A DNA stretch of 58,468 nucleotides. Origin: Senegalia massiliensis (GTDB lineage: Bacteria > Bacillota > Clostridia > Tissierellales > SIT17). Both the position numbers and the translations under genes were made by a program. This document shows positions 15,270 to 25,219 of the stretch, piece by piece (position 1 is the stretch's first letter; every line of letters begins with the position of its first letter). The notes under the pieces were generated by a model. It ran no database searches, was not told the DNA's origin, and was given only the letters and a program-made list of their open reading frames with translations. Where the stretch lies: contig NZ_QXXA01000017.1 in assembly GCF_009911265.1 (NCBI RefSeq), positions 1 through 58,468 on the forward strand. The letters are read 5' to 3'.

Positions 15270-16523
15270 ATGAATATATTAGTCATAGGCAGTGGAGGAC
15301 GTGAACATGCTTTATGCTGGAAGATTAATAAATCTAATAAAGTAAAAAAAATATATTGTGCTCCAGGTAATGGAGGAACTTTAGAAGTTGCTGAAAATGT
15401 AGATATAGCCTCAAATGATATAGATACATTACTTGAATTTGCATTAAATAACAAAATAGATTTAACAATTGTAGGACCAGAAGAGCCACTTGCATTAGGT
15501 ATAGTAGATAAATTCAAAGAAAATAATTTGAAAATATTTGGACCTAATAAAAAATCTAGTCAGTTAGAATCTAGTAAGGAGTTCTCTAAAAAATTTATGA
15601 GGAAATATAATATACCAACAGCTAAATATAAAGCTTTTTTAGAATATGATGAAGCAGTAAAAGGAATAAAAGAATTTACTTACCCTCTTGTAATAAAAGC
15701 AGATGGATTGTGTCTCGGAAAAGGAGTTGTAATTTGTGAGAATGAAACAGAGGCTTTAAATACTTTAAAAGATATATTGGAGAAAAAAATATATGGAAAA
15801 GAAGGAGAGAAAGTAATCATAGAAGAATTTTTAGAAGGAACAGAAGCATCTCTTCTTTGTTTTGTATCTGGAAATGATATAATTCCAATGGAAAGTGCAA
15901 GAGACTACAAGAAAATCTTTGATGGAGATAAGGGACTTAATACAGGAGGCATAGGGGCATATTCACCTAATGAATTATTTACAGATGAATTAAATAACAA
16001 GATAGGAAAAGAAGTATTAAAAAAGATTAGCAGAGGATTAAAAGAAGAAGAATTAGAGTATAATGGTATATTATTCATTGGATTTATGGTAGAAGAAGCT
16101 GATATTAAAGTATTGGAATTTAATGTGAGATTTGGGGATCCAGAAACAGAAGTATTAATGCCAAGACTTAAAAGTGATTTAATAGATATATTTGAAAAAA
16201 CAATAGATAATAAAATAGCAGAAAATGATTTGTTGTGGAGTAATAATTCTTGTGTTACAGTAGTTACTACTTCAAAGGGTTATCCTAAACAGTATAAAAA
16301 AGAACTTCCAATTACAGGAACACAAGATATAAATAAATCTTTAATACTTTTTCATAATGGTACAAAATATAACAATAGAGATTTAGTTACCAATGGTGGT
16401 AGAGTTTTAAGTATTACTTCTTTGGAATCTAATAGGGCTGAAGCTAGAGAAAAAATTTATGAAGAGATATCTAAGATTTATTATAATGGAATGTATTTTA
16501 GGAAAGATATAGCTTATAAATAA
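15270..16523 (+). CDS. purD: Phosphoribosylamine-glycine ligase (GAR synthetase)
   Basis: A 417-residue ATP-grasp enzyme joining phosphoribosylamine and glycine. It starts MNILVIGSGGREHALCWK and has VGPEEPLALGIVD, IKADGLCLGKGVVI and EFNVRFGDPETE. Last gene of the operon, behind AGGGGGGGTAAT. A strong terminator follows. purB, purK, purQ and purS are not in the window. Confidence 0.97.
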   Translation: MNILVIGSGGREHALCWKINKSNKVKKIYCAPGNGGTLEVAENVDIASNDIDTLLEFALNNKIDLTIVGPEEPLALGIVDKFKENNLKIFGPNKKSSQLESSKEFSKKFMRKYNIPTAKYKAFLEYDEAVKGIKEFTYPLVIKADGLCLGKGVVICENETEALNTLKDILEKKIYGKEGEKVIIEEFLEGTEASLLCFVSGNDIIPMESARDYKKIFDGDKGLNTGGIGAYSPNELFTDELNNKIGKEVLKKISRGLKEEELEYNGILFIGFMVEEADIKVLEFNVRFGDPETEVLMPRLKSDLIDIFEKTIDNKIAENDLLWSNNSCVTVVTTSKGYPKQYKKELPITGTQDINKSLILFHNGTKYNNRDLVTNGGRVLSITSLESNRAEAREKIYEEISKIYYNGMYFRKDIAYK

Positions 16524-16552
16524 AAAAACGGACTCTTAGAGTCCGTTTTTTT
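16523..16552. terminator. Bidirectional terminator after purD and dps
   Basis: AAAAAACGGACTC and GAGTCCGTTTTTT form a hairpin with T runs in both directions, between convergent purD and dps. Confidence 0.9.
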
Positions 16553-16987
16553 CTATGAAAGCATTGATTTTACAAACCATAAGTTTTTACTATAACCTGA
16601 AACATGATCTTCAAACATAGCTACTACTTCAAAATCATTTTCTTCATCAGCAGAGTTTCTGATTTCTGTAGCTAAATTTTTCATTAATTCTAAATCACCT
16701 TTAACAATTTCAAGAACTTCATCAATAGAGAATTGTTCTTTGTCTGATTCTTTTACAGAAGCATTGTCTAAATAATCCTTTATTTTAACTAGTGGTTTTT
16801 GATCTTTCATTTTTAAGATTTCTGCTACTTCATCATATTTTTCAAAGAAATCATCATATAATGATTCTGTAAACTCATGTACTTGCACAAATTGTTTACC
16901 CACTACATTCCAATGTAAATTGTGAAACTTTATGTTTAAAACAGCTAAATTTGATAAATATTCATTTAATTTTTTTATATCTTTCAT
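16553..16987 (-). CDS. dps: Dps-family ferritin-like protein
   Basis: A 144-residue DNA-protection/iron-storage protein. The intersubunit ferroxidase pattern is seen in KFHNLHWNVVG followed by HEFTESLYDDFFEKYDEVAE. Dps cages oxidise and store Fe(II) and protect DNA from peroxide. The N-terminus has a short Lys-containing stretch only. AGGAGGTTACT precedes the ATG on the minus strand. It is a single-gene unit. Confidence 0.93.
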   Translation of the reverse strand: MKDIKKLNEYLSNLAVLNIKFHNLHWNVVGKQFVQVHEFTESLYDDFFEKYDEVAEILKMKDQKPLVKIKDYLDNASVKESDKEQFSIDEVLEIVKGDLELMKNLATEIRNSADEENDFEVVAMFEDHVSGYSKNLWFVKSMLS

Positions 16988-17215
16988 AGTAACCTCCTTA
17001 AATTTTTAAAAATTTCTTTCATAACTATACTACCCAATATCAAATATACTTAAACAATATTTTATAAATTAAATCTTATATAGTTTAAGTATAGTCTTTA
17101 TAAATATTTACATATCTATGATGAATATATCTTTTTATATTGACTATGAAAAATTTCTATGCTAATCTATTTCAGTATGAGAAATATAACTTTAAATCTA
17201 AAGGAGCGCTTATAT

Positions 17216-17962
17216 ATGTTACATGAATTTTCACGTACAGAAATGCTTATAGGAACTGAAGGGTTAGAAAAATTAAAGAAAAGTACTGTAGCTGTTTTTG
17301 GAATAGGTGGAGTAGGTACTTTTGCAGTAGAAGGACTTGCAAGAAGTGGGGTAGGAAAGTTTATACTTGTAGATGATGATGATATTTGCCTTACAAATAT
17401 AAATAGACAAATACATGCCACAAGAAAAACTGTTGGCAAATCAAAAGTACAAACTATGAAAAATAGAATACAAGAAATAAATCCTAAAGCAGAAGTAATT
17501 TGTTTTCATGAGTTATATAATAGTGAAAGTGCAGAAAAACTTTTATTTGATAAATTTGATTATGTAATTGATGCTATAGATATGGTTTCTTCTAAACTTG
17601 ATCTAATAGAAAGATGTAATAAGAAAGGGATTCCAATTATAAGCAGTATGGGAGCAGGAAACAAGTTAAATCCTACTATGTTAGAGGTATCTGATATTTA
17701 CAAAACTTCTATTTGTCCATTAGCAAGAGTGATGAGAAAAGAACTTAAAAGAAAAGGAATTAAAAAATTAAAAGTAGTATATTCAAAAGAAAAACCTATA
17801 ACTCCTAAACAATTAGGTGGAAATTGTAAAACTGATTGTATATGTCCTAATAAAGATAGAACATGTGCTGAAAGAAGGCAAATTCCTGGTAGTACTTCTT
17901 TTGTGCCACCAGTAGCAGGTTTAATTATTGCTTCAGAGGTAGTTAAAGATATAATTAAATAA
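17216..17962 (+). CDS. tcdA: tRNA threonylcarbamoyladenosine dehydratase (TcdA/CsdL family)
   Basis: A 248-residue E1-like enzyme that forms the cyclic ct6A modification of tRNA A37 with ATP. GIGGVGTFAVEGLARSGVG is the nucleotide-binding loop, followed by DDDDICLTNINRQI. Four Cys near the end (NCKTDCIC, RTC) may bind a metal. ATG 17216 is chosen because AAAGGAG is 9 bases upstream; an upstream in-frame ATG at 17159 has no ribosome site. A terminator follows. Confidence 0.9.
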   Translation: MLHEFSRTEMLIGTEGLEKLKKSTVAVFGIGGVGTFAVEGLARSGVGKFILVDDDDICLTNINRQIHATRKTVGKSKVQTMKNRIQEINPKAEVICFHELYNSESAEKLLFDKFDYVIDAIDMVSSKLDLIERCNKKGIPIISSMGAGNKLNPTMLEVSDIYKTSICPLARVMRKELKRKGIKKLKVVYSKEKPITPKQLGGNCKTDCICPNKDRTCAERRQIPGSTSFVPPVAGLIIASEVVKDIIK

Positions 17963-17969
17963 TATATTT

Positions 17970-17998
17970 AAAAGCTAGAAATTCTCTGGCTTTTTTTA
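17970..17998 (+). terminator. Rho-independent terminator after tcdA
   Basis: AAAGCTAGA pairs with TCTGGCTTT (one G-T) followed by seven T. Confidence 0.75.
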
Positions 17999-18135
17999 TT
18001 GCGCAAAAATAAACTATCCTATTATTTCAATGTAACTAATATAATTTAATATTATAAGTTTTCATTTTTTAATTATTATAATTTATTTATACCTTAAAAA
18101 TAATTATAGTTATTGAAAAAATAGAGGAGGATTTT

Positions 18136-18930
18136 ATGATTGAATTTGAAAAGTTTCATGGTACTGGTAATGATTTTATTATAATTAATGGATTAACACA
18201 AAATTTTTATAAATATTCATCTTTAGCAAAGTCTATATGTGATAGAAACTATGGAGTTGGAGCAGATGGAATGCTAATAGTTGAATCATCAAATAAGGCA
18301 GAAATTAAAATGATTTTTTATAATGCAGATGGCAGTGAAGCTCCTATGTGTGGAAATGGCCTTAGGTGTTTTTCTAAATTTATATATGACAATGAAATTA
18401 TAAGAGATAAGAAGTTTACTGTAGAAACTTTAGGAGGTGTTATGGAAGTTGAAATTAAACTTATTCATAATACATTAAAACATGTAAAAATAAACTTAGG
18501 AAACCCTAAAATAAATTTTATTAATAAAGAGGTAGAAATAGATAATATAATATATAAAATTTCAACATTATTTATTGGAACCATACATACAGTTATAAAG
18601 GTGGAGAATTTAGAAAAAATTCCTTTAGAAGATATAGGGAATAAAATAGAAAATCTAAATATCTTTCCAAAAAAAACTAATGTAAATTTTTATGAAGTAA
18701 TAGATGAGAACAATTTAAAAGTTATAACTTGGGAAAGGGGAGTAGGTAAAACATTATCATGTGGAACAGGTGCAGCTGCAACAGCAATTATTAGTTCTAT
18801 TCTTAACAATACAAATACAAAAGTAAATATACATATGATAGGGGGTGAATTAGAAGTAGAAGTAATTGATAATTCAGTGTATTTAACAGGTCCTGTTGAT
18901 TTTATTTGTAAAGGATACTTTAATTATTAA
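18136..18930 (+). CDS. dapF: Diaminopimelate epimerase
   Basis: A 264-residue enzyme converting LL- to meso-diaminopimelate for peptidoglycan and lysine. Both catalytic Cys are seen, in MCGNGLRC and LSCGTGAAAT, with NADGSEAP before the first. The usual GNPH segment is GTIH here. GAGGAGGATTTT precedes the ATG. First gene of a five-gene DAP operon; no lysine riboswitch or T-box is recognisable in the 170 bp upstream. Confidence 0.95.
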   Translation: MIEFEKFHGTGNDFIIINGLTQNFYKYSSLAKSICDRNYGVGADGMLIVESSNKAEIKMIFYNADGSEAPMCGNGLRCFSKFIYDNEIIRDKKFTVETLGGVMEVEIKLIHNTLKHVKINLGNPKINFINKEVEIDNIIYKISTLFIGTIHTVIKVENLEKIPLEDIGNKIENLNIFPKKTNVNFYEVIDENNLKVITWERGVGKTLSCGTGAAATAIISSILNNTNTKVNIHMIGGELEVEVIDNSVYLTGPVDFICKGYFNY

Positions 18931-18943
18931 TAGGAGGTATAAA

Positions 18944-19714
18944 ATGATTAATATAGCTATAAATGGGTGTAATGGGAAGATGGGTTTGGTATTAACTAAT
19001 ATGATAAAGGAAAGTGAAGGTATAAAAGTTATTTCTGGAATAGATAGAAATCCTGGAAAGTCAAATAGAGAATATCCAATATATAAAGAAATATGGGATA
19101 TAAAAGAAAAGATCGATGCTATAATTGATTTTTCACATTATAGTAATTTGAACAATCTATTAGATTATGGAACTAAAAACAATATACCTTTAGTAATAGC
19201 TACATCAGGATTTATACAAAAGGATGAAAAGTTAATAGAAGAAGCTTCTAAAAAAATTCCTATACTATATTCTAAGAATATGTCTTTAGGGATAAATATA
19301 TTGGTTGAATTAGCTAAAAATATATCTAATATACTAGGTGAAAATTTTGATATAGAAATTATTGAAAAACATCATAATACTAAAGTAGATGCTCCTAGTG
19401 GTACTGCCTGTATGATAGCAGATGGAATTAATAAATCATTTAATAATACTAAAAACTATGTTTTTGGAAGAAAAGGTCATAAGCAGTTAAGGACAAAAAA
19501 TGAAATTGGCATACATTCCATAAGAGGTGGAACCATGTCAGGAGAGCATACTGTATTATTTTCTGGATTAGATGAAATCATAGAAATAAAACATACTGCA
19601 ATTACCAAAAATATATTTGCATTAGGAGCTATTAAGGGAGCTAAATTTGTAATAAATAAGAAAAATGGATTATATTCAATGTTAGATATTTTTAACTTTA
19701 TAGAAAGTAATTAA
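18944..19714 (+). CDS. dapB: 4-hydroxy-tetrahydrodipicolinate reductase
   Basis: A 256-residue NAD(P)H-dependent reductase of the DAP pathway. It begins [17 protein letters not shown] (dinucleotide loop), and has [17 protein letters not shown] with the catalytic His and Lys. ATG 18944 follows AGGAGGTATAAA. The in-frame ATG at 18896 lies inside dapF and lacks a site. Confidence 0.96.
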   Translation: MINIAINGCNGKMGLVLTNMIKESEGIKVISGIDRNPGKSNREYPIYKEIWDIKEKIDAIIDFSHYSNLNNLLDYGTKNNIPLVIATSGFIQKDEKLIEEASKKIPILYSKNMSLGINILVELAKNISNILGENFDIEIIEKHHNTKVDAPSGTACMIADGINKSFNNTKNYVFGRKGHKQLRTKNEIGIHSIRGGTMSGEHTVLFSGLDEIIEIKHTAITKNIFALGAIKGAKFVINKKNGLYSMLDIFNFIESN

Positions 19715-19734
19715 ACATAAGAGGTGAAATAATT

Positions 19735-20454
19735 ATGAAAAATGAAATAAATTTTACTAATTCAAATGAAATTATTAAATTTATAAAATCATCAAAAAAG
19801 ACTACACCAGTTAAAGTTTATATAAAAGGAAAACTAGATTATATTGATTTCAAAAATCTAAGAAATTTTGGAGAAGGTAATTCAAGGATAATTTTTTGTG
19901 AATACAAAGAAATATGTGAATTTATAGAAAAAAATAAACATATAATAGAAGACTATCATATTGAAAATGACAGAAGAAATTCTGCTATTCCTCTTTTAGA
20001 TATTAAAAATATTAAAGCCAGAATTGAACCAGGGGCAATTATACGAGAGGGAGTTAGAATAGATGAAAAAGTTGTAATTATGATGGGATCAGTTATTAAC
20101 ATAGGAGCAGAGATTGGAAAGAGTTCTATGATTGATATGAATGCAGTAATAGGTGCTAGAGGAATAATAGGGGAAAATGTACACATAGGAGCTGGAGCAG
20201 TAGTAGCAGGAGTATTAGAGCCACCTAGCAAAACACCTGTCATTATTGAAGATAATGTATTAGTTGGTTCAAATGCAGTAATACTTGAAGGTGTTAAAAT
20301 AGGAAAAGGGGCAGTAGTGGCTGCTGGATCTGTAGTTACAAAAGATGTACCTAGTAACTCCGTAGTTGCTGGTTCTCCTGCAAAGGTGATAAAAACCAAA
20401 GATCATAAGACATTGGAAAAAGTTCAAATTGTAGAAGACCTAAGAGGTAATTAA
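19735..20454 (+). CDS. dapH: Tetrahydrodipicolinate N-acetyltransferase
   Basis: A 239-residue left-handed beta-helix acyltransferase. Hexapeptide repeats run from about residue 85 to the C-terminus ([28 protein letters not shown]). The segment [17 protein letters not shown] is typical of the acetyl-type DapH/DapD of Firmicutes. It commits the pathway to N-acetylated intermediates, consistent with the aminotransferase and deacetylase genes that follow. RAGGTGAAATAATT precedes the ATG. Confidence 0.93.
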   Translation: MKNEINFTNSNEIIKFIKSSKKTTPVKVYIKGKLDYIDFKNLRNFGEGNSRIIFCEYKEICEFIEKNKHIIEDYHIENDRRNSAIPLLDIKNIKARIEPGAIIREGVRIDEKVVIMMGSVINIGAEIGKSSMIDMNAVIGARGIIGENVHIGAGAVVAGVLEPPSKTPVIIEDNVLVGSNAVILEGVKIGKGAVVAAGSVVTKDVPSNSVVAGSPAKVIKTKDHKTLEKVQIVEDLRGN

Positions 20455-20455
20455 A

Positions 20456-21643
20456 GTGGAAAATATTTTTAAAGAAGATAAAAAGTATATTTTAAATGTT
20501 TACAATAGAATAAACTTAGAAATTGTTAAATCAAAAGGTTCATATTTATATGATAAAGATGGTAATAAGTATTTAGATATGTTTAGTGGTCTCTCAGTGA
20601 ATAATATAGGTAATAGCAATGAAAAAATTATTCAGGCTATATTAAAACAAAGTTCCGATTACATACATCTTTCAAATTATTTTGTGAGCAAATCAGTAGT
20701 TAACTTGGCTAAATTATTAGTGGAAAATACTTATGCATCTAAAGTGTTCTTTACTAATTCAGGAACAGAATCTAATGAAGCAGCAATAAAGATTGCTAGA
20801 AAATTTGGAAGTTCTATTAACAAAGGAAAAACTCATATATTATCAGCTTATAATTCTTTTCATGGAAGAACCCTAGGAAGTCTTTCTTTAACAGGACAAG
20901 AAAAATATCAAAAAAGTTTCCAACCTCTTTTATCAAATATAGATTATTTTACATACAACAATATTAAAGATTTAAAACAAAAAGTTAATGAGAAAACATG
21001 TGCTGTATTTATTGAACTTATACAAGGAGAAGGAGGTATAATAGAGATAGATAATTCTTTTGTAAAGTGTTTAAATGAATTATCAAAGCAGTATAATTTT
21101 TTAATTATTGTTGATGAAATACAAACTGGATTAGGTAGAACAGGAGAGTTATTAACATCTAATTATCATGATATTAAACCTCATATTACTACACTTGCAA
21201 AATCATTAGGTGGAGGACTACCTTTAGGTGCCGTCCTTGTAAGCAAAAAAGTGGAAGATATTCTAAGTAAAGGAGACCATGGCAGTACATTTGGTGGCAA
21301 TCCTGTTTCTTGTGCGAGTGGCGAAGTTGTAGTAAATAAAGTATTAGAAAAAGACTTTAAAAAAAGTTTAAGAAGAAAAAGTAATTATTTATTGAATAAA
21401 CTATATATACTTAAATACAAATATCCAGATATAATTAAAGATATAAGAGGTAAAGGTTTGATGATTGGTATTGATGTAGGTAAATATGCCTTTATTATAA
21501 AAGAAAAAGCATTGGAGCAAAAATTAATTATTAATATTACAAATGAAACAGTAATTAGATTATTACCTCCACTAAATATAGATACTAAAGAAATAGATGA
21601 ATTTTTAGATATATTTGAGGTGATAATCAGTGAAAGAATATGA
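20456..21643 (+). CDS. Class III PLP aminotransferase, probable N-acetyl-LL-DAP aminotransferase
   Basis: A 395-residue ArgD/acetylornithine-type enzyme. Motifs include FFTNSGTESNEAAIKIAR, SFHGRTLGSLSLTG, IVDEIQTGLGRTGE and TLAKSLGGGLPLGA, the last carrying the PLP Lys. Its place between dapH and an M20 deacetylase indicates transamination of N-acetyl-2-amino-6-oxopimelate. A role in arginine synthesis is the alternative, but no arg genes are near. It starts with GTG just after the dapH stop, with AGAGGTAATT upstream. Confidence 0.88.
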   Translation: MENIFKEDKKYILNVYNRINLEIVKSKGSYLYDKDGNKYLDMFSGLSVNNIGNSNEKIIQAILKQSSDYIHLSNYFVSKSVVNLAKLLVENTYASKVFFTNSGTESNEAAIKIARKFGSSINKGKTHILSAYNSFHGRTLGSLSLTGQEKYQKSFQPLLSNIDYFTYNNIKDLKQKVNEKTCAVFIELIQGEGGIIEIDNSFVKCLNELSKQYNFLIIVDEIQTGLGRTGELLTSNYHDIKPHITTLAKSLGGGLPLGAVLVSKKVEDILSKGDHGSTFGGNPVSCASGEVVVNKVLEKDFKKSLRRKSNYLLNKLYILKYKYPDIIKDIRGKGLMIGIDVGKYAFIIKEKALEQKLIINITNETVIRLLPPLNIDTKEIDEFLDIFEVIISERI

Positions 21644-22790
21644 GGACATTTTATATAAAGAAATAAATAAAGAGATGATAAAAGTAAGAAAGTACCTTCA
21701 TCAGATTCCAGAAATAGGGTTTAAAGAATTTAAAACATCATCATTTATAAAATCAAAACTAAAAGAATTTGGGTATGAGGTAGAGATTACTGCAAAAACA
21801 GGAATTATAGCATTTATTAAAGGCAAAACAACTGGTGAAGCTATAGCATTTAGAGCAGATATGGATGGGTTGATGATTAATGAAGACTCAGAAATAGATT
21901 TCTCTTCAGAACATCCAGGAAGAATGCATGCATGTGGTCATGATGGACATATGGCTGTTTTACTTGGGTTAGCAATGTTTTTATCAAGATTAAATAATAT
22001 AAATAAAGATATATTATTAATATTTCAGCCAGCAGAAGAAGGACCTGGTGGAGCAAATATTATTGTAAATGAAGGTATTTTAGATAAATATAATGTTAAG
22101 TATATTTTTGGGTTACATATTTTCCCGGAAATAAAAGAAGGTAAAATTGGTATTGCTTCAGGACCTATAATGGCTCAAAGTGGTGAATTTGATATTTTTA
22201 TTAATTCTAAAAATAGTCATGGTGCTATGCCACACTTAGGAATTGATGGTATATATATATCTAGTTTATTAATACAATCTTATCAAAGTATTATAAGTAG
22301 AAATATAGATCCCAATGAAACTGCAGTATTAACTATTGGTAAAATTTCAGGAGGCAGTGCTAGAAATATAATTGCTGGTAAAATTAAATTAGAAGGAACA
22401 ATAAGAGCCTTTAATTTAGATATTTATAATAAAATTAAAAGTAGAATTCATGAAATAAATAAAGGGATTGAACTAATGTATCATATTAATATTGATACGC
22501 AAATAAGAGATTTTTATCCCCCAGTTATAAATGATAAGTATTTATATAATATAGTTAAGAAATCTTTAAGTAGTAAAGAGGTAATAGAAATGGAACCCCT
22601 TATGATATCTGAAGATTTTTCTTACTATCAAGAGAAAATAGCAGGTTTTTTCTTTTTATTAGGTTCAAAAAATGAAATTAAAGGTTATGATTATCCTCTT
22701 CATAGTTCTAAATTCAACTTTGATGAAAAAATATTGTTAACTGGTTTAAAAACTTATATAAAAATATTAAAAACATTAAAAATAACTTGA
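21630..22790 (+). CDS. M20 amidohydrolase, probable N-acetyldiaminopimelate deacetylase
   Basis: A 386-residue M20D metallopeptidase-fold hydrolase. Metal ligands lie in FRADMDGL, MHACGHDGHMAVLLG, QPAEEGPGGA and the C-terminal PLHSSKF. In this operon it would release acetate from N-acetyl-LL-DAP. The start overlaps the aminotransferase by 14 bp; AGGTGATAATCA precedes. dapA, dapB's substrate supplier, and lysA are not in this operon. Confidence 0.9.
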   Translation: MKEYEDILYKEINKEMIKVRKYLHQIPEIGFKEFKTSSFIKSKLKEFGYEVEITAKTGIIAFIKGKTTGEAIAFRADMDGLMINEDSEIDFSSEHPGRMHACGHDGHMAVLLGLAMFLSRLNNINKDILLIFQPAEEGPGGANIIVNEGILDKYNVKYIFGLHIFPEIKEGKIGIASGPIMAQSGEFDIFINSKNSHGAMPHLGIDGIYISSLLIQSYQSIISRNIDPNETAVLTIGKISGGSARNIIAGKIKLEGTIRAFNLDIYNKIKSRIHEINKGIELMYHINIDTQIRDFYPPVINDKYLYNIVKKSLSSKEVIEMEPLMISEDFSYYQEKIAGFFFLLGSKNEIKGYDYPLHSSKFNFDEKILLTGLKTYIKILKTLKIT

Positions 22791-22817
22791 AAGTCAGAAA
22801 AAATTTCTGGCTTTTTA
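22790..22817 (+). terminator. Rho-independent terminator after the DAP operon
   Basis: AAAGTCAGAAA and TTTCTGGCTTTTT form a hairpin with T run. Confidence 0.75.
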
Positions 22818-22899
22818 TTTAATATAGCTTGATTAAGGTCATAATTATCGAATAAAATATAAGTAAGATATATTAATAATATTAAAAAAGGAGAAATTA

Positions 22900-23940
22900 A
22901 TGAATAATTATATTGATTTACGGTCTGATACTGTTACTCAACCTACTCAATCTATGAGAGATGCAATGTATAATGCAGAAGTAGGAGATGATATATTAGG
23001 AGATGATCCTACTGTAAAAAAGCTTGAAAAAATATCGGCTGACATTTTAGGTAAAGAAGATGCTTTATTTGTAACTTCTGGAACACTTGCAAATCAGATA
23101 GCCGTCATGACATTTACAAACAGAGGGGAAGAAGTGATTGTTGGTAATACTTCTCATATATATAATTTGGAAGTAGGAGCCCTTGCAGCAATTTCTCAGG
23201 TTCAAACTAGACCTATAGATGTAGAAAATGGATATTATGATATAGATAAAATGGAAAATTTAATTCAAAATAAAGGAATTCAAAATGCAAAAACAGGACT
23301 TATTTGCATTGAAAACACAAATAACTTAAATGCAGGTTTTATTGTACCTATAGAAAATATAAATGAAGTATGTAAATTAGGAAAAAAACATGATATACCA
23401 GTTTATATGGATGGAGCTAGAATTTTTAATGCAGCAGTAGCTTTAGATATAGAGGTTAAAGATATAGTGAAGAATGTAGATGCAGTAATGTTTGCCCTTA
23501 CAAAAGGACTTTGTGCACCTTTTGGAGCAATACTTGCTGGAGATAGAAAGTTTATAGAAAAAGCAAGGTGGATAAAACAAAGATTAGGAGGGGGATTTAG
23601 ACAAATTGGATTTTTAGCAGCTCCTGCTATAGTGGCACTTGAAACAATGATACCTAGATTAAAAGAAGATAATAAAAATGCAAAATTATTAGGGGAAAGG
23701 TTAGCGGGAATAGAAGGATTAGATGTAAATGTAGATAATATCCATACATCAATATTAACAGCTTCAGTAAGAGGGTTACCAATAACTATAAATGAATTTT
23801 TAGATAAGTTAAAAGAAAATAAAATTAAAGCAAAAAGAATATCGGATGATAGATTTAGGATGGTTACTCATTTAGGAGTTGGAGAAAAAGAAATAGAACA
23901 AGTTATAAAGGTGGTTAGAAAAATAATAAATGACATATAG
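22900..23940 (+). CDS. ltaE: Low-specificity L-threonine aldolase
   Basis: A 346-residue PLP enzyme cleaving threonine to glycine and acetaldehyde. It starts IDLRSDTVTQPTQSM; other marks are EVGDDILGDDPTV, VTSGTLANQIA, MDGARIFNAAVAL and the PLP-Lys region ALTKGLCAPFGA. The following aminotransferase gene begins 15 bp after, so the two are likely co-transcribed, a glycine-forming pair. Confidence 0.94.
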   Translation: MNNYIDLRSDTVTQPTQSMRDAMYNAEVGDDILGDDPTVKKLEKISADILGKEDALFVTSGTLANQIAVMTFTNRGEEVIVGNTSHIYNLEVGALAAISQVQTRPIDVENGYYDIDKMENLIQNKGIQNAKTGLICIENTNNLNAGFIVPIENINEVCKLGKKHDIPVYMDGARIFNAAVALDIEVKDIVKNVDAVMFALTKGLCAPFGAILAGDRKFIEKARWIKQRLGGGFRQIGFLAAPAIVALETMIPRLKEDNKNAKLLGERLAGIEGLDVNVDNIHTSILTASVRGLPITINEFLDKLKENKIKAKRISDDRFRMVTHLGVGEKEIEQVIKVVRKIINDI

Positions 23941-23955
23941 ATTGGAGGGAGTAAA

Positions 23956-25116
23956 ATGGAAAGAAGAAAATATTTACAAATACCAGGTCCAACAAATGTA
24001 CCAGATAGAATTCTTAGAAGTTTATCTAAGCCATTATTGAATCATAGAGGAAAAGAATTTGAAAAATTGGTAGATTATTGTGTAAAAGGATTAAAAAAGA
24101 TCTATAGGACAGAAAATGATATTTTGATATTTCCAAGTTCAGGAAGTGGAATATTAGAAGCTTCTATAGTTAATTTATTTTCTAGAGGAGATACAATAGC
24201 TATAGTTAAATTAGGTGTATTTAGCGATAGAATGGATTCAATTGCAGAGAGTCATGACTTAAATATAATACCAATAGAAAAAGAATGGGGAGAAGCTGTA
24301 ACTAAAAGTGATATAAAAAAGGTTCTAGAAAATGATAAAGATAAAGAAATAAAAGCAATATGTTTACCACATAATGAAACATCAACAGGAGTTAAAAATG
24401 ATATTAAAAGCATTTCTGAAATTATAAAAGAATTAAATCATCCAGCATTAATTGTTGTAGATGCAATAAGTTCTCTTGCCTCCTTAGAGCTTGAAACAGA
24501 TGGCTGGAACTTAGATGTAGTTGTATCTTCATCACAAAAAGGACTTATGTTACCACCAGGACTTGGTATAGTATCAATTAGTAAAAGAGCATGGGACTTA
24601 ATAGAAAAATCTACTATGAGTAAATGGTATTGGGACTTTAAAGCAGTAAAAGAAAGAATGAAAGGAAATCAATTCCCATATACACCTTCAACTTCATTAT
24701 TATTTGGCTTAAAAGAATCTATAGATATGCTTTTAGATGAAGGATTAGAAAATGTATGGAATAGACATGGACTCATGACTACTGCTATTAGAAATTCATC
24801 TAAAGCAATGGGACTTAAATTACTTGCAAGGGATAAAGATGCTTCAAATACAGTTACAGCCATATTTTTACCGAAAGGAATTAAATATATTGATTTAGCT
24901 AGAGTGTTAAGCGAAGATTACAATATAATAATTGGTGGTGGGCTTAAAAAGCTAAGGGAAAAAATATTTAGAATTGGGCATTTAGGATCTCTTCACCATG
25001 TAGAAGTATATGGAATAATGGGTGCATTAGAAATGGCCCTATATAAATTAGAATATGAAGTAGAATTAGGAACTGCTGCAAAATCAGTTGCTGAAACATT
25101 TTTAGAAGATAAATAA
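23956..25116 (+). CDS. Class V aminotransferase, alanine-glyoxylate / serine-pyruvate type
   Basis: A 386-residue class V PLP enzyme. It begins YLQIPGPTNVPDRIL, has NHRGKEF, FPSSGSGILEAS, VVDAISSLAS and SSSQKGLMLPPGLG (PLP Lys), and ends with FRIGHLGSLHHVEVYGIMGALEMAL. Members transfer amino groups to glyoxylate or from serine; a ureidoglycine-glyoxylate role is also known. With ltaE just upstream, glycine/glyoxylate metabolism is the simplest reading. GGAGGGAGTAAA precedes the ATG; a terminator follows. Confidence 0.9.
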   Translation: MERRKYLQIPGPTNVPDRILRSLSKPLLNHRGKEFEKLVDYCVKGLKKIYRTENDILIFPSSGSGILEASIVNLFSRGDTIAIVKLGVFSDRMDSIAESHDLNIIPIEKEWGEAVTKSDIKKVLENDKDKEIKAICLPHNETSTGVKNDIKSISEIIKELNHPALIVVDAISSLASLELETDGWNLDVVVSSSQKGLMLPPGLGIVSISKRAWDLIEKSTMSKWYWDFKAVKERMKGNQFPYTPSTSLLFGLKESIDMLLDEGLENVWNRHGLMTTAIRNSSKAMGLKLLARDKDASNTVTAIFLPKGIKYIDLARVLSEDYNIIIGGGLKKLREKIFRIGHLGSLHHVEVYGIMGALEMALYKLEYEVELGTAAKSVAETFLEDK

Positions 25117-25127
25117 CTTGAAAATTC

Positions 25128-25160
25128 AAATATCCTTAAACAATTGTTTAAGGATATTTT
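25128..25160 (+). terminator. Rho-independent terminator
   Basis: AAATATCCTTAAACAA and TTGTTTAAGGATATTTT form a near-perfect hairpin followed by T. Confidence 0.8.
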
Positions 25161-25219
25161 CATTATGTTATAATATATTTATTATAGTTAACTCAAAATA
25201 ATTTTAAAAGGAGAATACT

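Noticed and set aside
18000-18135. Lysine riboswitch or T-box before dapF
   Set aside because: None of the conserved lysine-riboswitch blocks or a T-box sequence is recognisable in this AT-rich stretch.
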